Shown here piece after piece: positions 32,790 through 45,009 of a stretch of DNA of 64,000 bases. The stretch is taken from NCBI GenBank assembly GCA_035578905.1, contig JAQJVL010000607.1, positions 310,001 to 374,000 of the forward strand. The letters run 5' to 3'. A program made the translations under genes and the position numbers. Source of the DNA: Stictocephala bisonia (taxonomy: Eukaryota > Arthropoda > Insecta > Hemiptera > Membracidae). A model generated the notes under the pieces. That model saw only the letters and a list, made by a program, of their open reading frames with translations, did no database searches and had not been told where the DNA came from. Numbering within the stretch: position 1 is the first letter of the stretch; each line of letters opens with the position of its first letter.

Positions 32790-34740
32790 ATCAGTTTATA
32801 TCTAGGAGTTGTTTTCAAATTGTGGATGGTTATTTTTTTAATCAAATTATATAGGTACATTCGTTTTCAACAAATAATCTAGAAAACTTTGTTTGAATTT
32901 TGAATTTTTAGAAAATCTTTTACCATTCTACGTGTTTTCATTCTGACCACAAAATATATAATTGGTTTTTCGGTAGTATTTTTTTGGCCTAAAAAGGACT
33001 TTTAACTTAAACCTAACCTAAATTGTCATAATTTTATAAATATCAAAAACTGATCATTTAAGTTAATATAAGGTAACTGGCCTCTGGAATAATCTGCCAT
33101 TACCAGCAATAATCTGCCATCAAGCAAAAGTATATGTAAATTCATATTTTGTGATTATGCACAATTCACGATTCTTATAGAAAGTTTTCCACAATATCTC
33201 GAGAAATGATTGTCGCAGAACAAAATAGTTTCTAATTTCATGCTCATCTTAATAAACCACATCAAACACTTTTAAATGTTGAAACTCAGACTAAACAACT
33301 TTTTTTCTATAAATAAATTTTCCAATTTTTCTTTTGAAGAAATGATTATTCAGTGGAATAAAACTCTGTTCCCTGATATATTAGCAAAAGAACAGTCGAG
33401 TTATACAACATTTATTATAAATATTAAATTGAAAGAATTATGTGTCATATTGATTCCTTAGTGATCCATAATTTGTAGAAACTAGCTTACTAATTGATAT
33501 GTCTAAGCTGCTAAAGTTTAATATGTGGGATGTAATAGACCTCTCTAAATTTAGTTATAGTACGCAGGCTAGACCTATCTTATAAATTATCTGCACTGCG
33601 TAGTATTATACAACTAAATCACATATATAGCTTGAAGCCTGCATTTTCAGTAGCTGATTTCTTTGAGAGCTCACATTCTGCCTTCAGTAAAGATGTAATG
33701 GTCTCGGAAAGCTGATTTTCCTCTGCTTTTCTCCAGTAAATGCATTAGCCAAACTTTAATTTCTTTAGTAATTAATTTTACTATATATTAGTACAATATA
33801 AGAATATACAATAAGTCTCTAATTTACCGATCTCATTTATTTGATTTTTTTTCTCTCATGTGTAAATAATAATGTGTTAAATATTTGATCTATTATTGTT
33901 GTTGCTTGTTAAGTTATAAGATTTAATAGATAGATTTTATTCAAATTCATTACCATAATTTAATGTTCTAATACCGCTTTGTTATATTACTTGTGTTCAT
34001 ACTACAATTAAATCTGATTTATTTTGTAATTAATATTGTTGTCTTTGGTTGATTAATGATATATTATTTACTAAAATATGTTGTTTATCATTAATTTATT
34101 ATAATTTACTTTTTCGATTTTGCAATCTGCACATATTAACCATTAAAATATGATTGTTTATTTGGCCTTTATTGATGCTACATTATTAACTCATAAATTA
34201 TAATGTACCTATAGCCTACTTGGATTTAGGTTGGTATCTATCTCTATACTGTAGGAATTTTTATTTTGTATGTAAATAGTGCTAACAGTTGTGAAATGAA
34301 TACATAATTTACCAAAATTATACACTTTTGGTAACATTTTCATTTGTATGTGTATTTTGTTATTATTTAAAACCTTTAACATCAGTTGGGAAATGCATTT
34401 AAGGTTATGTTTGGAAACTCTTGTTTTTGTTGTCATTTGAAAAACTGCACAGGGCATATCTTTCCACATATTTATAGAAATGTTACCCGTCAATAAAATA
34501 ATATTTTTTTTTAATAAATCTCACCAAATAACGATTATATTTATCGTTAGTGAACACAATTATGCCTAGTTCATTATACAAGAATTAATATTAAAATTAA
34601 AGGTCTACAATTTAAAAATCTGAAACTTACCTCAACATTTCAGTAATTAAATTATGTAGCATAATATAACTGTATCTAATAAATATTAAAAACATGTCGT
34701 AAAGTTAAGGTTTAGTGCAGATTGTACCATATTCACACGA
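32790..34740. other. Intergenic sequence upstream of MEGF8, nothing recognised
   Basis: AT-rich. Short duplicated phrase AATAATCTGCCAT at about 33,092 and 33,108. No exon, RNA gene or element end that I can support. Confidence 0.45.
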
Positions 34741-34920
34741 TTTTATGTCATACCAAACCTCAATACTGTCGCTTGTCACTTACTCCCACCTCCCATAGTC
34801 TCCAGCCAGAGTCCAGCCCTCGACGGCCATGAAACTTCTGCACAATGACGTCATGAAAAAAAGAATTACAGCTGATTACAACTGTTCTTTTTTATGTAAA
34901 TTTTTCTCAATAAAGTTTAT

Positions 34921-34992
34921 GGCTCGGTGGTCTAGGGGTATGATTCTCGCTTAGGGTGCGAGAGGTCCCGGGTTCAAATCCCGGCCGAGCCC
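34921..34992 (+). tRNA. tRNA-Pro (anticodon AGG)
   Basis: A 72-nt cloverleaf. The acceptor stem GGCTCGG pairs with CCGAGCC; the D arm contains GGTCTAGGGGTATGA (A-box). The anticodon stem TCTCGC/GCGAGA holds loop TTAGGGT with anticodon AGG at 34,953-34,955. The TPsiC arm is CCGGGTTCAAATCCCGG (B-box GGTTCAAATCC), and the discriminator is C. A short T-run (35,000-35,003) follows as a Pol III terminator. There is no intron. It decodes CCU (and CCC by inosine) and appears functional. Confidence 0.97.
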
Positions 34993-35009
34993 GATGGAAT
35001 TTTGCTCAC

Positions 35010-35850
35010 AAAAGTGTAATTTTATTTTATACATAACATATCAACAGCAAGTTATATAAGATTAAGTCCTCGTTATGAAATTATTAATTCCTAATAACAG
35101 CAAACTTTATTGCTCCATAAAGTTGTCAACATAATAATTAGCATTAATTATCAACACCATTAGATAGCAGCACAAGGTGCAAATATACATATATTATTTA
35201 CACCACTTTATGTGTGAAATAAAATATTTATATGTAAATTCAAGTTTTTTAAAAAACCACAATTGGTGATGTAAAATAAATTTGACCAACATAAATGACA
35301 AAAGTAGTGTTATAAAAGTAAGTCTAATTTCATCAATTCCCAACTCACTGTGTTCCCCATTGGAAAGGAGAAACATTTATGATGTTTTGTGATACTGTCA
35401 AAGTCTTATGAAAAAATAACTCTTTTGCAACTAAGACCTTAAAAATAATTGATCATTAAATTTGAAACAATCATTACAAAGTCACTGCAAGTTATATGCA
35501 CTGTCAAAGAATTATAGAACTAATTATAAAATTAAAAATATTCATTAAAATGTACGTAAAACAAAATATAATTTGAAAATCAACATTGGTATATTCAAAT
35601 AATTCATAATTAGTGTAAAAAGGATGCTCTTAAAGCCAGTTGCAGAAACGTTTACAAAATTGTGTTAGAATATTTATTAAGTAAATTTGTATGTTTGTTA
35701 AGACCCTAAGTGCCATAATAGTACGGCTACTCAAGTACTTTACACAATCATTTAAAGCTTATAGTGGCTCAATAATTGATGAGTCTCGTATTATATTGAT
35801 GTTTAGTATTTTCAATAATTTCAGGATTTTTAAAAACATATTGAATTAAG
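35010..35850. other. Intergenic sequence, nothing recognised
   Basis: AT-rich region between the tRNA gene and a SINE. No coding or repeat signal that I can support. Confidence 0.45.
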
Positions 35851-35856
35851 AATATT

Positions 35857-36175
35857 GGCCGGGCAGTCCAAGGCGTCAGGACTTTGAGCATTGGTTAGAG
35901 ATAGTGCTGGTTCGAATTCGGCCTAGACTGGAAGATTTATCAGTAATATTCACCTATTACGCTGTACTGGCTAAAATTGGGTGGTTAAACTTATTCTCTT
36001 ACTCCATCTGAATAAGTTCCTCGCACAGATCAATAGTCTATAAGGAATGGGCTCACTAGACTGGCGGAGACATCACCAATGACCAGTGTGCGCCGCCCTC
36101 CTTGCTATCATCACTGCGGTAATTTACCGGCGCCAGTCAAAATCGACCGTAGTTAAGGAGTGATTTGAACTTAAA
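35857..36175 (+). repeat. tRNA-derived SINE, second family
   Basis: The head GGCCGGGCAGTCCAAGGCGT (type II tRNA A-box style, Ser/Leu-like) is followed about 40 nt later by a good B-box GGTTCGAATTC. The body contains CTCACTAGACTGGCGGAGAC and GTGCGCCGCCCTCC and is markedly GC-richer than its surroundings. The 3' limit near GACCGTAGTTAAGGAG is approximate. Only one copy is in the window. Confidence 0.65.
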
Positions 36176-36184
36176 CACGTACAA

Positions 36185-36290
36185 TACTACTGACCCACCC
36201 GCCCACCTATACACGTACAAGGGTACTAACCCACCCATACACGTAGGCCTACTGTAGTACTGACCCACACGCCCACCCCTACACGATTGT
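36185..36290. repeat. Minisatellite, about 3 units (inverted orientation)
   Basis: Units of the type TACTGACCCACCCGCCCACC plus TACACGTACAA, the reverse complement of the 24.8-kb array unit. Confidence 0.8.
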
Positions 36291-37310
36291 GGTAATGATG
36301 TTAAGAAGGAAATAGGTCACTCATTAAAAAAAATAAAAAACATACCAGTAGTAAGAATATTTAGTTTTACAAATATAGCTCTACTGTGCTCTAGGGGACC
36401 GACCCTGTGATTACTCGTAATTCCTTTTTTTTTTTTGTGAAGATTAAATATTTCCTCCACCCTACTTCTGTTACCTTACAAAACTATTCCTTATTGAAAT
36501 ATGAATTGGAAAAAACAAAGTATGTTGATCTTATGAGGCGCACAATCCACTGGTTAATAGATTTTACATCTTTTTTAGTAACATGGTACTGTATATGCTG
36601 CCCTCTAGTGCATGTTGTAGAAAACAAACTTGGGGTAAAAGAATTTAATTAATATATTCCTCTAATGGTTACCTTAGGCAGTAACACTCTATTGAGGGAG
36701 GGGGCTGGTAATATAACAATCTATATATATATATACGAATGTATGTGTGTTTGTCCTTTATCTATTACTAAACCACTCATCGGATCGTCATAAAACTTTG
36801 GGAAGTTGTAGAGTTCACTACCAGGAAGGTTTCTGGCATGGTTTCATTCACTTCCAACTCAAGGGCTCCTCCAAAGTTTCAATTATAATGTAATGGAGTT
36901 AGTTATTTTATTTTATTGACACTATCAGTTGTTAGATAAAAACAAATAAAATGAACACTTTTGAAATATGCTGTGATGCTTGAAATCTATAACTGAAATT
37001 TAACATTTTAAAATAAACTTAAAAAAATACTATTTATGTCTTAATCCTGTAGCAAGGCACTGGTAAATACCTAGTTATCATACAAAACTAATTAATTTTT
37101 TTAATAACTTGTAATTATAAAGTATAGTGTTTATAGTGAAGAGAGCTTTGTGTTTGTTGACCAATTAGAAGAAATTTGTAATCTGAACTTTCTTTATATC
37201 AAAATTGTAACTCACGAGTTACCAAACTTAAATAATTACTTATTTGTCTCTGTCATTACTTTGTAATAGATCTCACATTTTCAATAAAAGTTCCGAAAAC
37301 ATTTATTATT
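36291..37310. other. Intergenic sequence; TA run and possible repeat end
   Basis: Contains a short TA run at 36,721-36,735 followed by ACGAATGTATGTGTGTTTGT...AACCACTCATCGGATCGTCATAAAACTTTGG. That phrasing is common at the start of dispersed insect repeats (compare 54,523 and 57,305), but I could not define the element. Confidence 0.35.
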
Positions 37311-37311
37311 T

Positions 37312-37430
37312 ATTTATTTGTAAGACGCCGATCATCAAGATTTGGGTGAATATGGATTTCGAATAAGTGTAGATGGGTGAATGTAGTCATTAATACAAAT
37401 TAAGAATAACTATTCCTTAGAAAGTGTCAC
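37312..37430 (-). repeat. SINE-family copy, truncated
   Basis: TTTGTAAGACGCCGATCATC, then TTGGGTGAATATGGATTTCG and GATGGGTGAATGTAGTC match the 3' part of the 18.4-kb SINE. The minus-strand 3' tail is AAATAAATAAATAATAAATG. Confidence 0.65.
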
Positions 37431-37871
37431 AACCCAATGACGAATGAACAATCGTTATATATTCAGTAATGTGTTACAATCTTATAGTCAAACGATCATA
37501 TAAATTAGTTAAATATTTTGTTCAGTACAGATTCCAGAGAGAAGAATTATTATTAGCAAGAATCGCCTTTTAAATTTCTCAATAATAAGAAAGTTAAAAC
37601 TGGATAGTAAAAATTAGATGGAGGGGCACGTAACTGCATAAGTTGGTACTATAGGTGAGCAAATACACATATATATAACTAGAGCAATATTTCTTGAGCT
37701 ATGGCTTTGGTTTTACTTGCATTTAGCTAAACTACTGCAAATTATGAGTCACACAACTCATGTTTTTACATGGATTAGAGATATCTGTATTTGTTTAGAG
37801 TTAATTAATCTGCTTTGCTTTGTTATATAGTTCCTTTGTTGATAAGTTATAGTTAAATGTCTTACATTCTT

Positions 37872-38065
37872 ACATTCTTACATATGAGACGCCGACACAA
37901 CGTTGTGCATATTTTAAGGCGAATATGAATGGTTTTATGAGTGTAGGATGAGTGTAGATGAGTGTAGTCTGGTTACTAACTGAGTTCAACTGTTACTCAG
38001 AAAGGGCAATTTATTAATAGCCCAACAGCCAGGGCAACTAAGGGACCTACAGCTTTACGTTATGT
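37872..38065 (-). repeat. SINE-family copy, truncated
   Basis: ATGAGACGCCGACACAACGT, then GAGTGTAGATGAGTGTAGTC and CAGGGCAACTAAGGGACCTACAGC match the SINE copies at 3.75 and 18.4 kb. The tRNA-like head is absent. A TTACAT-type short repeat precedes it. Confidence 0.68.
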
Positions 38066-38349
38066 TTTAAATAACATGTTTTTGAATTATTGGTATATTT
38101 TATTTCAAATAGAAGCATGGAGATATTATTTGGATTGACTGAACACAGATAAATTAGTACAGATAGATTCAACCTGTTCTTAATCATTTATTTTTTGAAA
38201 GGGATCAGCTAATAACCACCATCTGTTAATTTGTCATTGGGCTACTAATTAATGACAATTTCTAAGGAATAGTCGACCTTAGTCTGTAACAATGACATTT
38301 GCTTATCTACACTACACTCATTCAAAATCCATGCACTAAGTATAGAAAA

Positions 38350-38530
38350 TACTACAGCACATGTATAAGTGGGCGAGTCAACACCACTGTACATTTATGA
38401 GTAGGAGGGGGGAGCACCACTGCACGTGTATAGGTGGGTGGGTCACCACAGCATGTGTACGAGTATTGATTACTGTTAGCACAGTCGATAAATTTACCAT
38501 AATCCACCCACCCATCCATACACTAATGGC
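38350..38530. repeat. Minisatellite, degenerate units
   Basis: Units such as ACACCACTGTACATTTATGAG and GCACCACTGCACGTGTATAG followed by GTGGGTGGGTC. An inverted unit (CCACCCACCCATCCATACAC) sits at the right end at about 38,503-38,523. Confidence 0.75.
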
Positions 38531-38614
38531 AATGTGTACAGATGATTGCCATTCAGCGGAAGAACCATTCAGGACTTCGAAGACTAGATAATAAAGATTT
38601 TTGAACATTTTAAA

Positions 38615-38778
38615 TTTTTTTTTATACCTCACTCGCTAGTTGACATGGGCCTACAGGCCTGCGCGTCAACTTTATTCAACGAGTGAAGTACCGACCGTTG
38701 GCTCAGTGGGGATTCAAACCTTGGACATTGCCTTCCGCAGTCCGAAGCCTTATCCACAGAGCCACCACGCCGACAAAT
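38615..38778 (-). repeat. tRNA-derived SINE, third family
   Basis: On the minus strand: GTCGGCGTGGTGGCTCTGTG (A-box-like), then about 40 nt later GGTTTGAATCC (B-box), a short GC-rich body with GCGCAGGCCTGTAGGCCC, and a 3' end GAGGTATAAAAAAAAATT, i.e. an A-rich tail. The order A-box, B-box, A-tail is that of a short SINE. Confidence 0.72.
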
Positions 38779-38779
38779 G

Positions 38780-40240
38780 TAAGTGATCACCACCATTAAT
38801 TCAGGCAATGTAAGTGATCATACTCTGACCCACTTACTTCCCACCCTTACCCACGGCTTACTCACTTAGCCACTCACCCCCACATATAGTAATATCTTGA
38901 CAATTATAGTCTTGAGAATAAAAAATCAATTATTTAAAGTGAGCTAGCCACAATAGCTATATACAATGGGTAGAATATTCCAAACCAGTTTGGCCTACAT
39001 GTACATTTTTATGAACATTCGTACTGTAACAAATTTATTCTTGTTTTAATTTTAAAAATACACATTGAATACACTATCATATGCTGTACACTGTCATCCA
39101 TCAAAAGTGACCAATTGATATTTCAGTTATAAAATGTTAAAGGTTGATACATTTTGTTGAAATTTTGATAGCTGTGCAACATGTCAATGTCTTGAAATCT
39201 AGCATCTAAAATGCAAAACCAGACATAGAGTATCCTTCAATGGTATCACATATAGTTAATTGTTGAAGCAAAGGCCTCAATAGCGGGACTCAAACTATTT
39301 TATCACTGTCTTACAACATACAGTCACAACACTCCCATTGCTCCGCAAGTCTCCAAGTAGCCGGATCATACCAATACGTTGTCTTACAAAGAAGTGGATA
39401 GTAACAATAGAAAAGTGCCATGACAGATTATGGAAGTAAGTTATTTGATATTTTCTAATAACAGCTGAAGATGTAAACAGTGCAGAGGTATGTACTACTC
39501 TACTCACACTGCTAAGAGCGCTGGTGTCGTGCTTGTCACCAATTTTTAACAAGTGTCACAAGATCATGTGTTGTTTTGGCCACTGAAAACCGTGAACAAA
39601 GGGAAGAAGATTGTCCTTAGGAGTAATGTTTTTTTAAACTAGACAGCCGAACAGTGTCTGTATTAGCATGTGGTAAGAGGGAAAATAATCCATTTCTTAA
39701 TTTATAAACAGGGTCATTTCAACACTTCAACTATGTTTTAGACTAGCCCTTCTGTCATTTACCAGTACGTTCTTGTGGCCAAACATGATCGGTGCTGTGG
39801 TTCTTGTCTATCTATAACACACTAAAATAACCTAACAATACTATCTTTTATTGTTTTTGTTTACAAACTAGAGTGACAGCATTTAAAATACAGTTGCTCC
39901 ATTACTTTCCTTTGTCAAAATATAACATATTTGACTTTATATATTATATTTTTTATAATATATAAAAATATAATATATATTATATTTTATTTTATATATT
40001 ATAAAATTAAACTCATAACAAATTTGTCCTTCTGTTTTTTTTTCACTCACTTGTTATACATAGTTTTCATATTTTACTGGAAACAGATTTTGATCTGTAT
40101 TATAATACAATTATTATTATACTACTGAAATATATTAGTATAAATTTTCTAAATTATTGAAAATTAGTGTTGAATTGAAACTGAAAAACTATTATAATTA
40201 TCAAAACAAGTGAGATTACATTTCTATACACTCAGTAAAA
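38780..40240. other. Intergenic sequence, nothing recognised
   Basis: Includes a degenerate CACCC-rich stretch at 38,835-38,885 and TA-rich sequence at 39,935-40,010. No gene. Confidence 0.4.
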
Positions 40241-40800
40241 TATGTCGTATGGCTTTTAGTGGGGAGAGATCAAGGTTTATATACATGAGGTTGCTTCATA
40301 CAAGTACGCATCTGTATCGTGCATTTACGTCATAGGGAGGCCTCAGCTGTATTTTTTTTACCATCACTGCTCTAAACAAAACAAACTGCAACAATGTAAA
40401 ACATCTAATATTCGTACTCTTGATGACAGTTTGGTCTACGTTGATTAATTATGAATATGGTTTTATTTTAAATTGTGAATTCATATGACTATGACTGATT
40501 TTAATATTGATATTATTTAATAGTTACTAATTAAGTATAACTCAGCAACACATGAAAAAAGATAATTTGCTGCTTTAAATTAATATTAAAACACCAGAAA
40601 TTAAAATAATTCTAAAATAATCTTGAAAACAATACAGTAATGTTTTTTAGTATGTAGTTTTAATTCTTCATTACGATGTGTTGGAGGCACAGAACAAGTA
40701 TACACTTACTCTGTGGTTGGAGGTCTCCCTCTGACGTCACAACTCAGCTTATATAGACCATATGAGAATGAGTCAACCTGTTATATAGGAATATTGGGGA
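40240..40800. mobile_element. Probable TIR MITE, about 560 bp
   Basis: The left arm (40,258-40,350; reverse complement GAGGCCTCCCTATGACGTAA...GAAGCAACCTCATGTATATA) and the right arm (40,722-40,795; GAGGTCTCCCTCTGACGTCA...GAGTCAACCTGTTATATAGG) are inverted and alignable. The precise ends and target duplication are not clear. A one-ended fragment is at 5,035-5,125. Confidence 0.55.
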
Positions 40801-41335
40801 GATATGCCTAATTAAGACACAGTTCCCTTCACTTGCTTAAATGAGTCAACTTTTGTTTTGTAGGCTCAATAAACCACCGGCTTAACATGACTTCCGAGCC
40901 ATAGGGGTAAAATCTGATGGTCACATCAGGAATCAAACACAACACCCTAGGCCCTTAGTAATAGCCACTCCTGTATACTCAGTTGACACTGATCATATAA
41001 CTAATTAACGTCAATAAATTTATGAAAAGTTCTCTTTTATTACATAGTTTGGATGCAGATTATTTTGGCAATACAGTAGTATAGTATTTTTACTATAGTT
41101 CTCTGCTAATCTACCAGGGGTTTGTGTTGAGTATTGGAATCAATGAGACTAAGTATTTGTTTACTAGTCAACAACCGCATGACAGAAATACTTGTGAAAA
41201 AAGTGTACCTTCCTGAACACTTTAACATCAATGACAATAACATCAGGGGTATCATTTGCAAATCATACAGTATATGTCCTATATTCCAGATAACACCAGC
41301 ACATGTGAGCTTTACCAAAATGAGATAAATTAAAC
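40801..41335. other. Intergenic sequence, nothing recognised
   Basis: No supported feature. Confidence 0.4.
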
Positions 41336-41440
41336 TATATATTATAAATTATTGTTTGTGACACATTTGCAATTCTCCATGAATTTGTAAAATAAAGAAT
41401 ATTGTATTGTATTGTATTGTATTGTATTATTAAAATTATA
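41336..41440 (+). repeat. 3' end of a non-LTR retrotransposon with (ATTGT)n tail
   Basis: TTGTAAAATAAAGAATATTG followed by five ATTGT units (41,403-41,428), the same AATAAA plus tandem-tail layout as other LINE copies here. No coding part could be identified upstream. Confidence 0.55.
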
Positions 41441-42275
41441 TTATTACACGATTAATTTAGAAAAAACTGAAATTAGGAATAGGACAGGGAAAAAGGAACA
41501 GTTGTAAAATATTTCACAGATTTAATTAGTTTATTATGTGTTTGATAATCATGATTCTAATTTTCGGTTTCATTTACACTGTTAAAGGTTTGCATTGACA
41601 TTTAAGCTTATGATGGTCTATTGTTGGACAATTAATTTATAATGGAATTGATATTTTGCCATGTTCAAAAATTAACTGATAAAAACTGCATAGATCTGTC
41701 AAACAAGAATTCCATAAAATGAAGTTGTTTATGTTTTATCATATATCTCCAGAAACTGTTTCTTAAACATGTTCATGGAGCCCACAAATGTAAAATTAAA
41801 CCCTCATTCAGTATTAATAAATAAAAATATTGTTTTTTCTCTGCCCAAGCAGTGATTTTATGTTACACTGCTATATTAAATCTCTACTGCTGTACAAGTC
41901 TATTGCATATTATGAAGGAGTGCACACCTACACCTCACAAGGGCAGCTAGACAAGAATGTAGTATCTGTCTATTTATGTACAGGTGTATTTAACTCTCTG
42001 TTTGTGTATTCCCAGCCTGTCATATATGTACAGACACATAATGATATTGTGTGTGCCTAAGTTATTGTTTATTGTCTTCCAACAACTTAGCCATGTAACA
42101 ACAGTATAACATACATATTCTAATTGTTATATTACATTGATAGAAAATGTAAATAACAATGAAAGCAGATATAATAAACAAGTATGACAATAGTAATGGA
42201 AATTGCTAAAATGAACACAATTCAGCACATAACTTATGAGGGGGCAATTATTGATGTAGAGGTCGAAGTGAGGAT
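41441..42275. other. Intergenic sequence, nothing recognised
   Basis: No supported feature. Confidence 0.4.
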
Positions 42276-42279
42276 TTAA

Positions 42280-43905
42280 AAGATGCAGTTGATGGACAGA
42301 AAAAGTCTATGTGGTATGGAAGCGTGTTACCCAGATGCGGAACTCGTACCATGGGACTATTTGTGGTGTAGAAGGTAGTTACAGAAGGTTTTGCAAAGAG
42401 GGCTTAAGATCTCGTGCTAGAAGGCACTCTGAAGTGAATCTCCAGGAGATCAGGGCAGTCAGAAATTCTATTTACCAGCTTGTATAGGAACAGCATATCC
42501 TGATTGAAGCGTCTTGATTCAAGGGAAGGAAGGTCCCAAAGAACCTGTGAAAGAATATCTTGCACAGAATATCTTCTCGATATTAAAATCCAAGTCTCAC
42601 ACCTACAAGTCTTAAGAAACACAGTTGGAACTTATCCACAATCTCTCTCAAAAATAATTGGTGAGGAGACCATCCGACACTGTTGTACTCAAGATGGAGT
42701 CTCACCAAACAGCAGTATAACGTTTTCATTACAAACACATCTGTAAAGGTCTTGGAGACTCTGGAAAGAAGGCCAAGAAACTGAAGAGCCTTATTGCAAA
42801 TCTTTTTGACGTGTGGTTCCCAGCTCAGAGAGGAAGTGAATACAACACCAAGGTCTTTCATCTCAGCAGTTCTGGTCAGCAGAACACCCCGAATGGAAAA
42901 GTAGTTTATAATTGGGTTCAGGATACAATGGAATGTCATGCTGACACACTTATCCAAATTGAGGGACATTTTATTTTCAGTGCACCAATACTCAACTTTT
43001 GTAATGTCATCTTGCAAACGAGCCAAGTCTTGAACAGAAGAAATGGCAGAAATAAGTTTCATGTCATCTGCAAAGAGTATATAATTACAACTATGTATTA
43101 TTACATAAAGTTATCTTCAGATCAAAATTATTGAACTTTAATTCTTAAATTAGAGAGTTAAATATTTGTGTAGTGCAATGCCTCAGTATTAATAACACTA
43201 AGCTTTTCTAGGAAGATGTATAGGTTTTCTAGGAAATAAAACTATAGCAACTGAATTATCAACAATGAAATTTATAAATACTAAGAAGAGCAAAGGCTAA
43301 GAATTTAACCTTTGGCACACTGGAAAATAAGAAAATAATGATATGATAGAATTGGAAATAGGTTATCTTGGAGCGCTCAACTTGATCGATAGCTCTAAAC
43401 TATAGAAAGGATTCAGCAATCGTTAAAGCCTAAGCATAAATAGTAAACTGCTGAGGTTCCCTTAGGAAAACTCTTTTCATTTAAAAAAAATTTTTTTGGA
43501 CAGTAAAAAATTTAACGCAAGATACTGATCTTAACTTTGAATTTACAATGCATTTTCGATTTCCTGTAGTTTTCAAAATTTAGAATATTGTGCTTTTAAG
43601 AAAGTTATGGATTGGTGACTGTAAAATTCTCATAAAATCCATTCTGAAAAGATGTAATTATACAAAATCTGATTAGGCATGTTTCTCAAACATTTTAGCA
43701 GAGTATATTTAAATAACTATTGGGCCATAGTTAGTTATATTACATGTTTTGCACTCATTCACTTGTACAAATACTTCACAGGTATTTTTCATGATATCAG
43801 GAAAAGAATAAAAGTTTTGTAGTAAATCAGCCATAATACTTGTAAAATAATTTTGAAAACTAAATGGTATTAGGTCTGGGCCTAATACCATTTAGCAGCC
43901 AATTA
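42280..43905 (-). pseudogene. Non-LTR RT pseudogene (CR1/Jockey-like), several frames
   Basis: Minus-strand RT remnant in order. At 43,890-43,715: PDLIPFSFQNYF...NITNYGPIVI, a damaged GPDGIP...NYRPI start. At about 43,085: LFADDMKL, the catalytic box with F for Y. Then WCTENKMSLNLDKCVSMTF, KDLGVVFTSSLSWEPHVKKI and LVRLHLEYNSVGWSP. In a shifted frame come LPSLESRRFNQDMLFLYKLV and LLEIHFRVPSSTRS. The FADD box and CLVRLHLEY...W motif distinguish it from the YADD family at 11.4 and 48.4 kb. A large part of the finger region is unreadable. Confidence 0.82.
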
Positions 43906-44265
43906 ATTTTTTTCTAAGAATTCTTAGAAGATGTTCTTTCAAGATACATAATAACATAAAACTGATGGATAAAATATATTATGGTTAGGTGGTTTTAAAA
44001 AAATGTAAAAACACGAGAAGATTTGAGAGTTTATTAATATTTTTAGCATTAAGAAGCCCACTTCAAGATGCTCTTAAAGAAGCAACATAATTGACCAAAT
44101 TGTTTTCATCTCTAAGCAACCCTAATGCCTATGTAAACACAGATATCTCTCAGTCTTCATGGCGCTGTGGGAAGAAAGCTGCTACTGAAGGCATTGTGTT
44201 GTTACAACAAATACAATGCTGTTGTAAGCTACCTGCTGTAACAACTTGAAGAACTGAGAAGGCCA
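43906..44265. other. Intergenic sequence, nothing recognised
   Basis: No supported feature. Confidence 0.4.
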
Positions 44266-44269
44266 ACTC

Positions 44270-44420
44270 ACCCACCCATACCTGCTACATTGATCTCGCA
44301 ATCAATCACAGGCTACACACCCATACATGTATCGAGGTATTGACCCACCCGTTCACGTACAGAGATATTGGCCCAACCATACATACAAGTACAGAGATAT
44401 TGACCCACTTACCCATACCT
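44270..44420. repeat. Minisatellite, about 4 degenerate units (inverted orientation)
   Basis: Units like GTATTGACCCACCCGTTCAC then GTACAGAGATATTG, related to the 53.8-kb and 36.2-kb units. Confidence 0.75.
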
Positions 44421-44597
44421 GTGTTATGGCTCATGAGCTTGAGCTCTTCAAGTAGTTTCACCCTCTAAGTAACTTTCAAACTATTATTTACAGCACCTCT
44501 TATATCAAATCTTAATATCTTTATTTTTCTTGCATATGCAAATTATGTTAAAAGATTTTATCAGCACAACTCAAAATAAAATGCTAACACAATTTAC

Positions 44598-44815
44598 AGA
44601 GATAGGACATCAGCAAACTTACCTAAGAAGACAAGTCCACTAACACCACAGTAATGACACATTCTTCACAATGTTCAGTGCCAGAGAGTGCTGTTCTACA
44701 GTAAGGTGCTAGTGGACTTGTCTTCTTAGATAGGTTTGTTGATGTCCTATTTCTCCTTATACACTAATTCCTGGCCTGGTGCCCTGTAACCTAACCTATA
44801 ATAAAATTTACAGAA
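44598..44815. repeat. Foldback repeat with about 52-bp arms
   Basis: The left arm (44,598-44,654, GAGATAGGACATCAGCAAAC...GACAAGTCCACTAACACC) is the inverted copy of the right arm (44,705-44,756, GGTGCTAGTGGACTTGTCTT...TTGATGTCCTATTTCTC). A tail with CTGGCCTGGTGCCCTGTAAC follows. Related partial copies are at 4.2, 23.1 and 60.87 kb. Confidence 0.8.
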
Positions 44816-45009
44816 GCCAAATAGTTCAAAGTATATATTTTCAAACAACAGGAATCAATTAGTACAGTAATTACATTTACTCCAGTCAAGTCTTAAAATT
44901 GATACAAATTGACAAAAATCCATAAAAAGATCAGGTGTAAACTGAAATGGATTATTTCGTAAATATTTTTAAATATATAAGTGTTTCACTTATATATTTA
45001 AAAGGCCAA

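Noticed and set aside
37861..37885. TTACATTCTTACATTCTTACAT short tandem repeat as a LINE tail
   Set aside because: No AATAAA or RT sequence beside it and it abuts a SINE 3' end; left unassigned.
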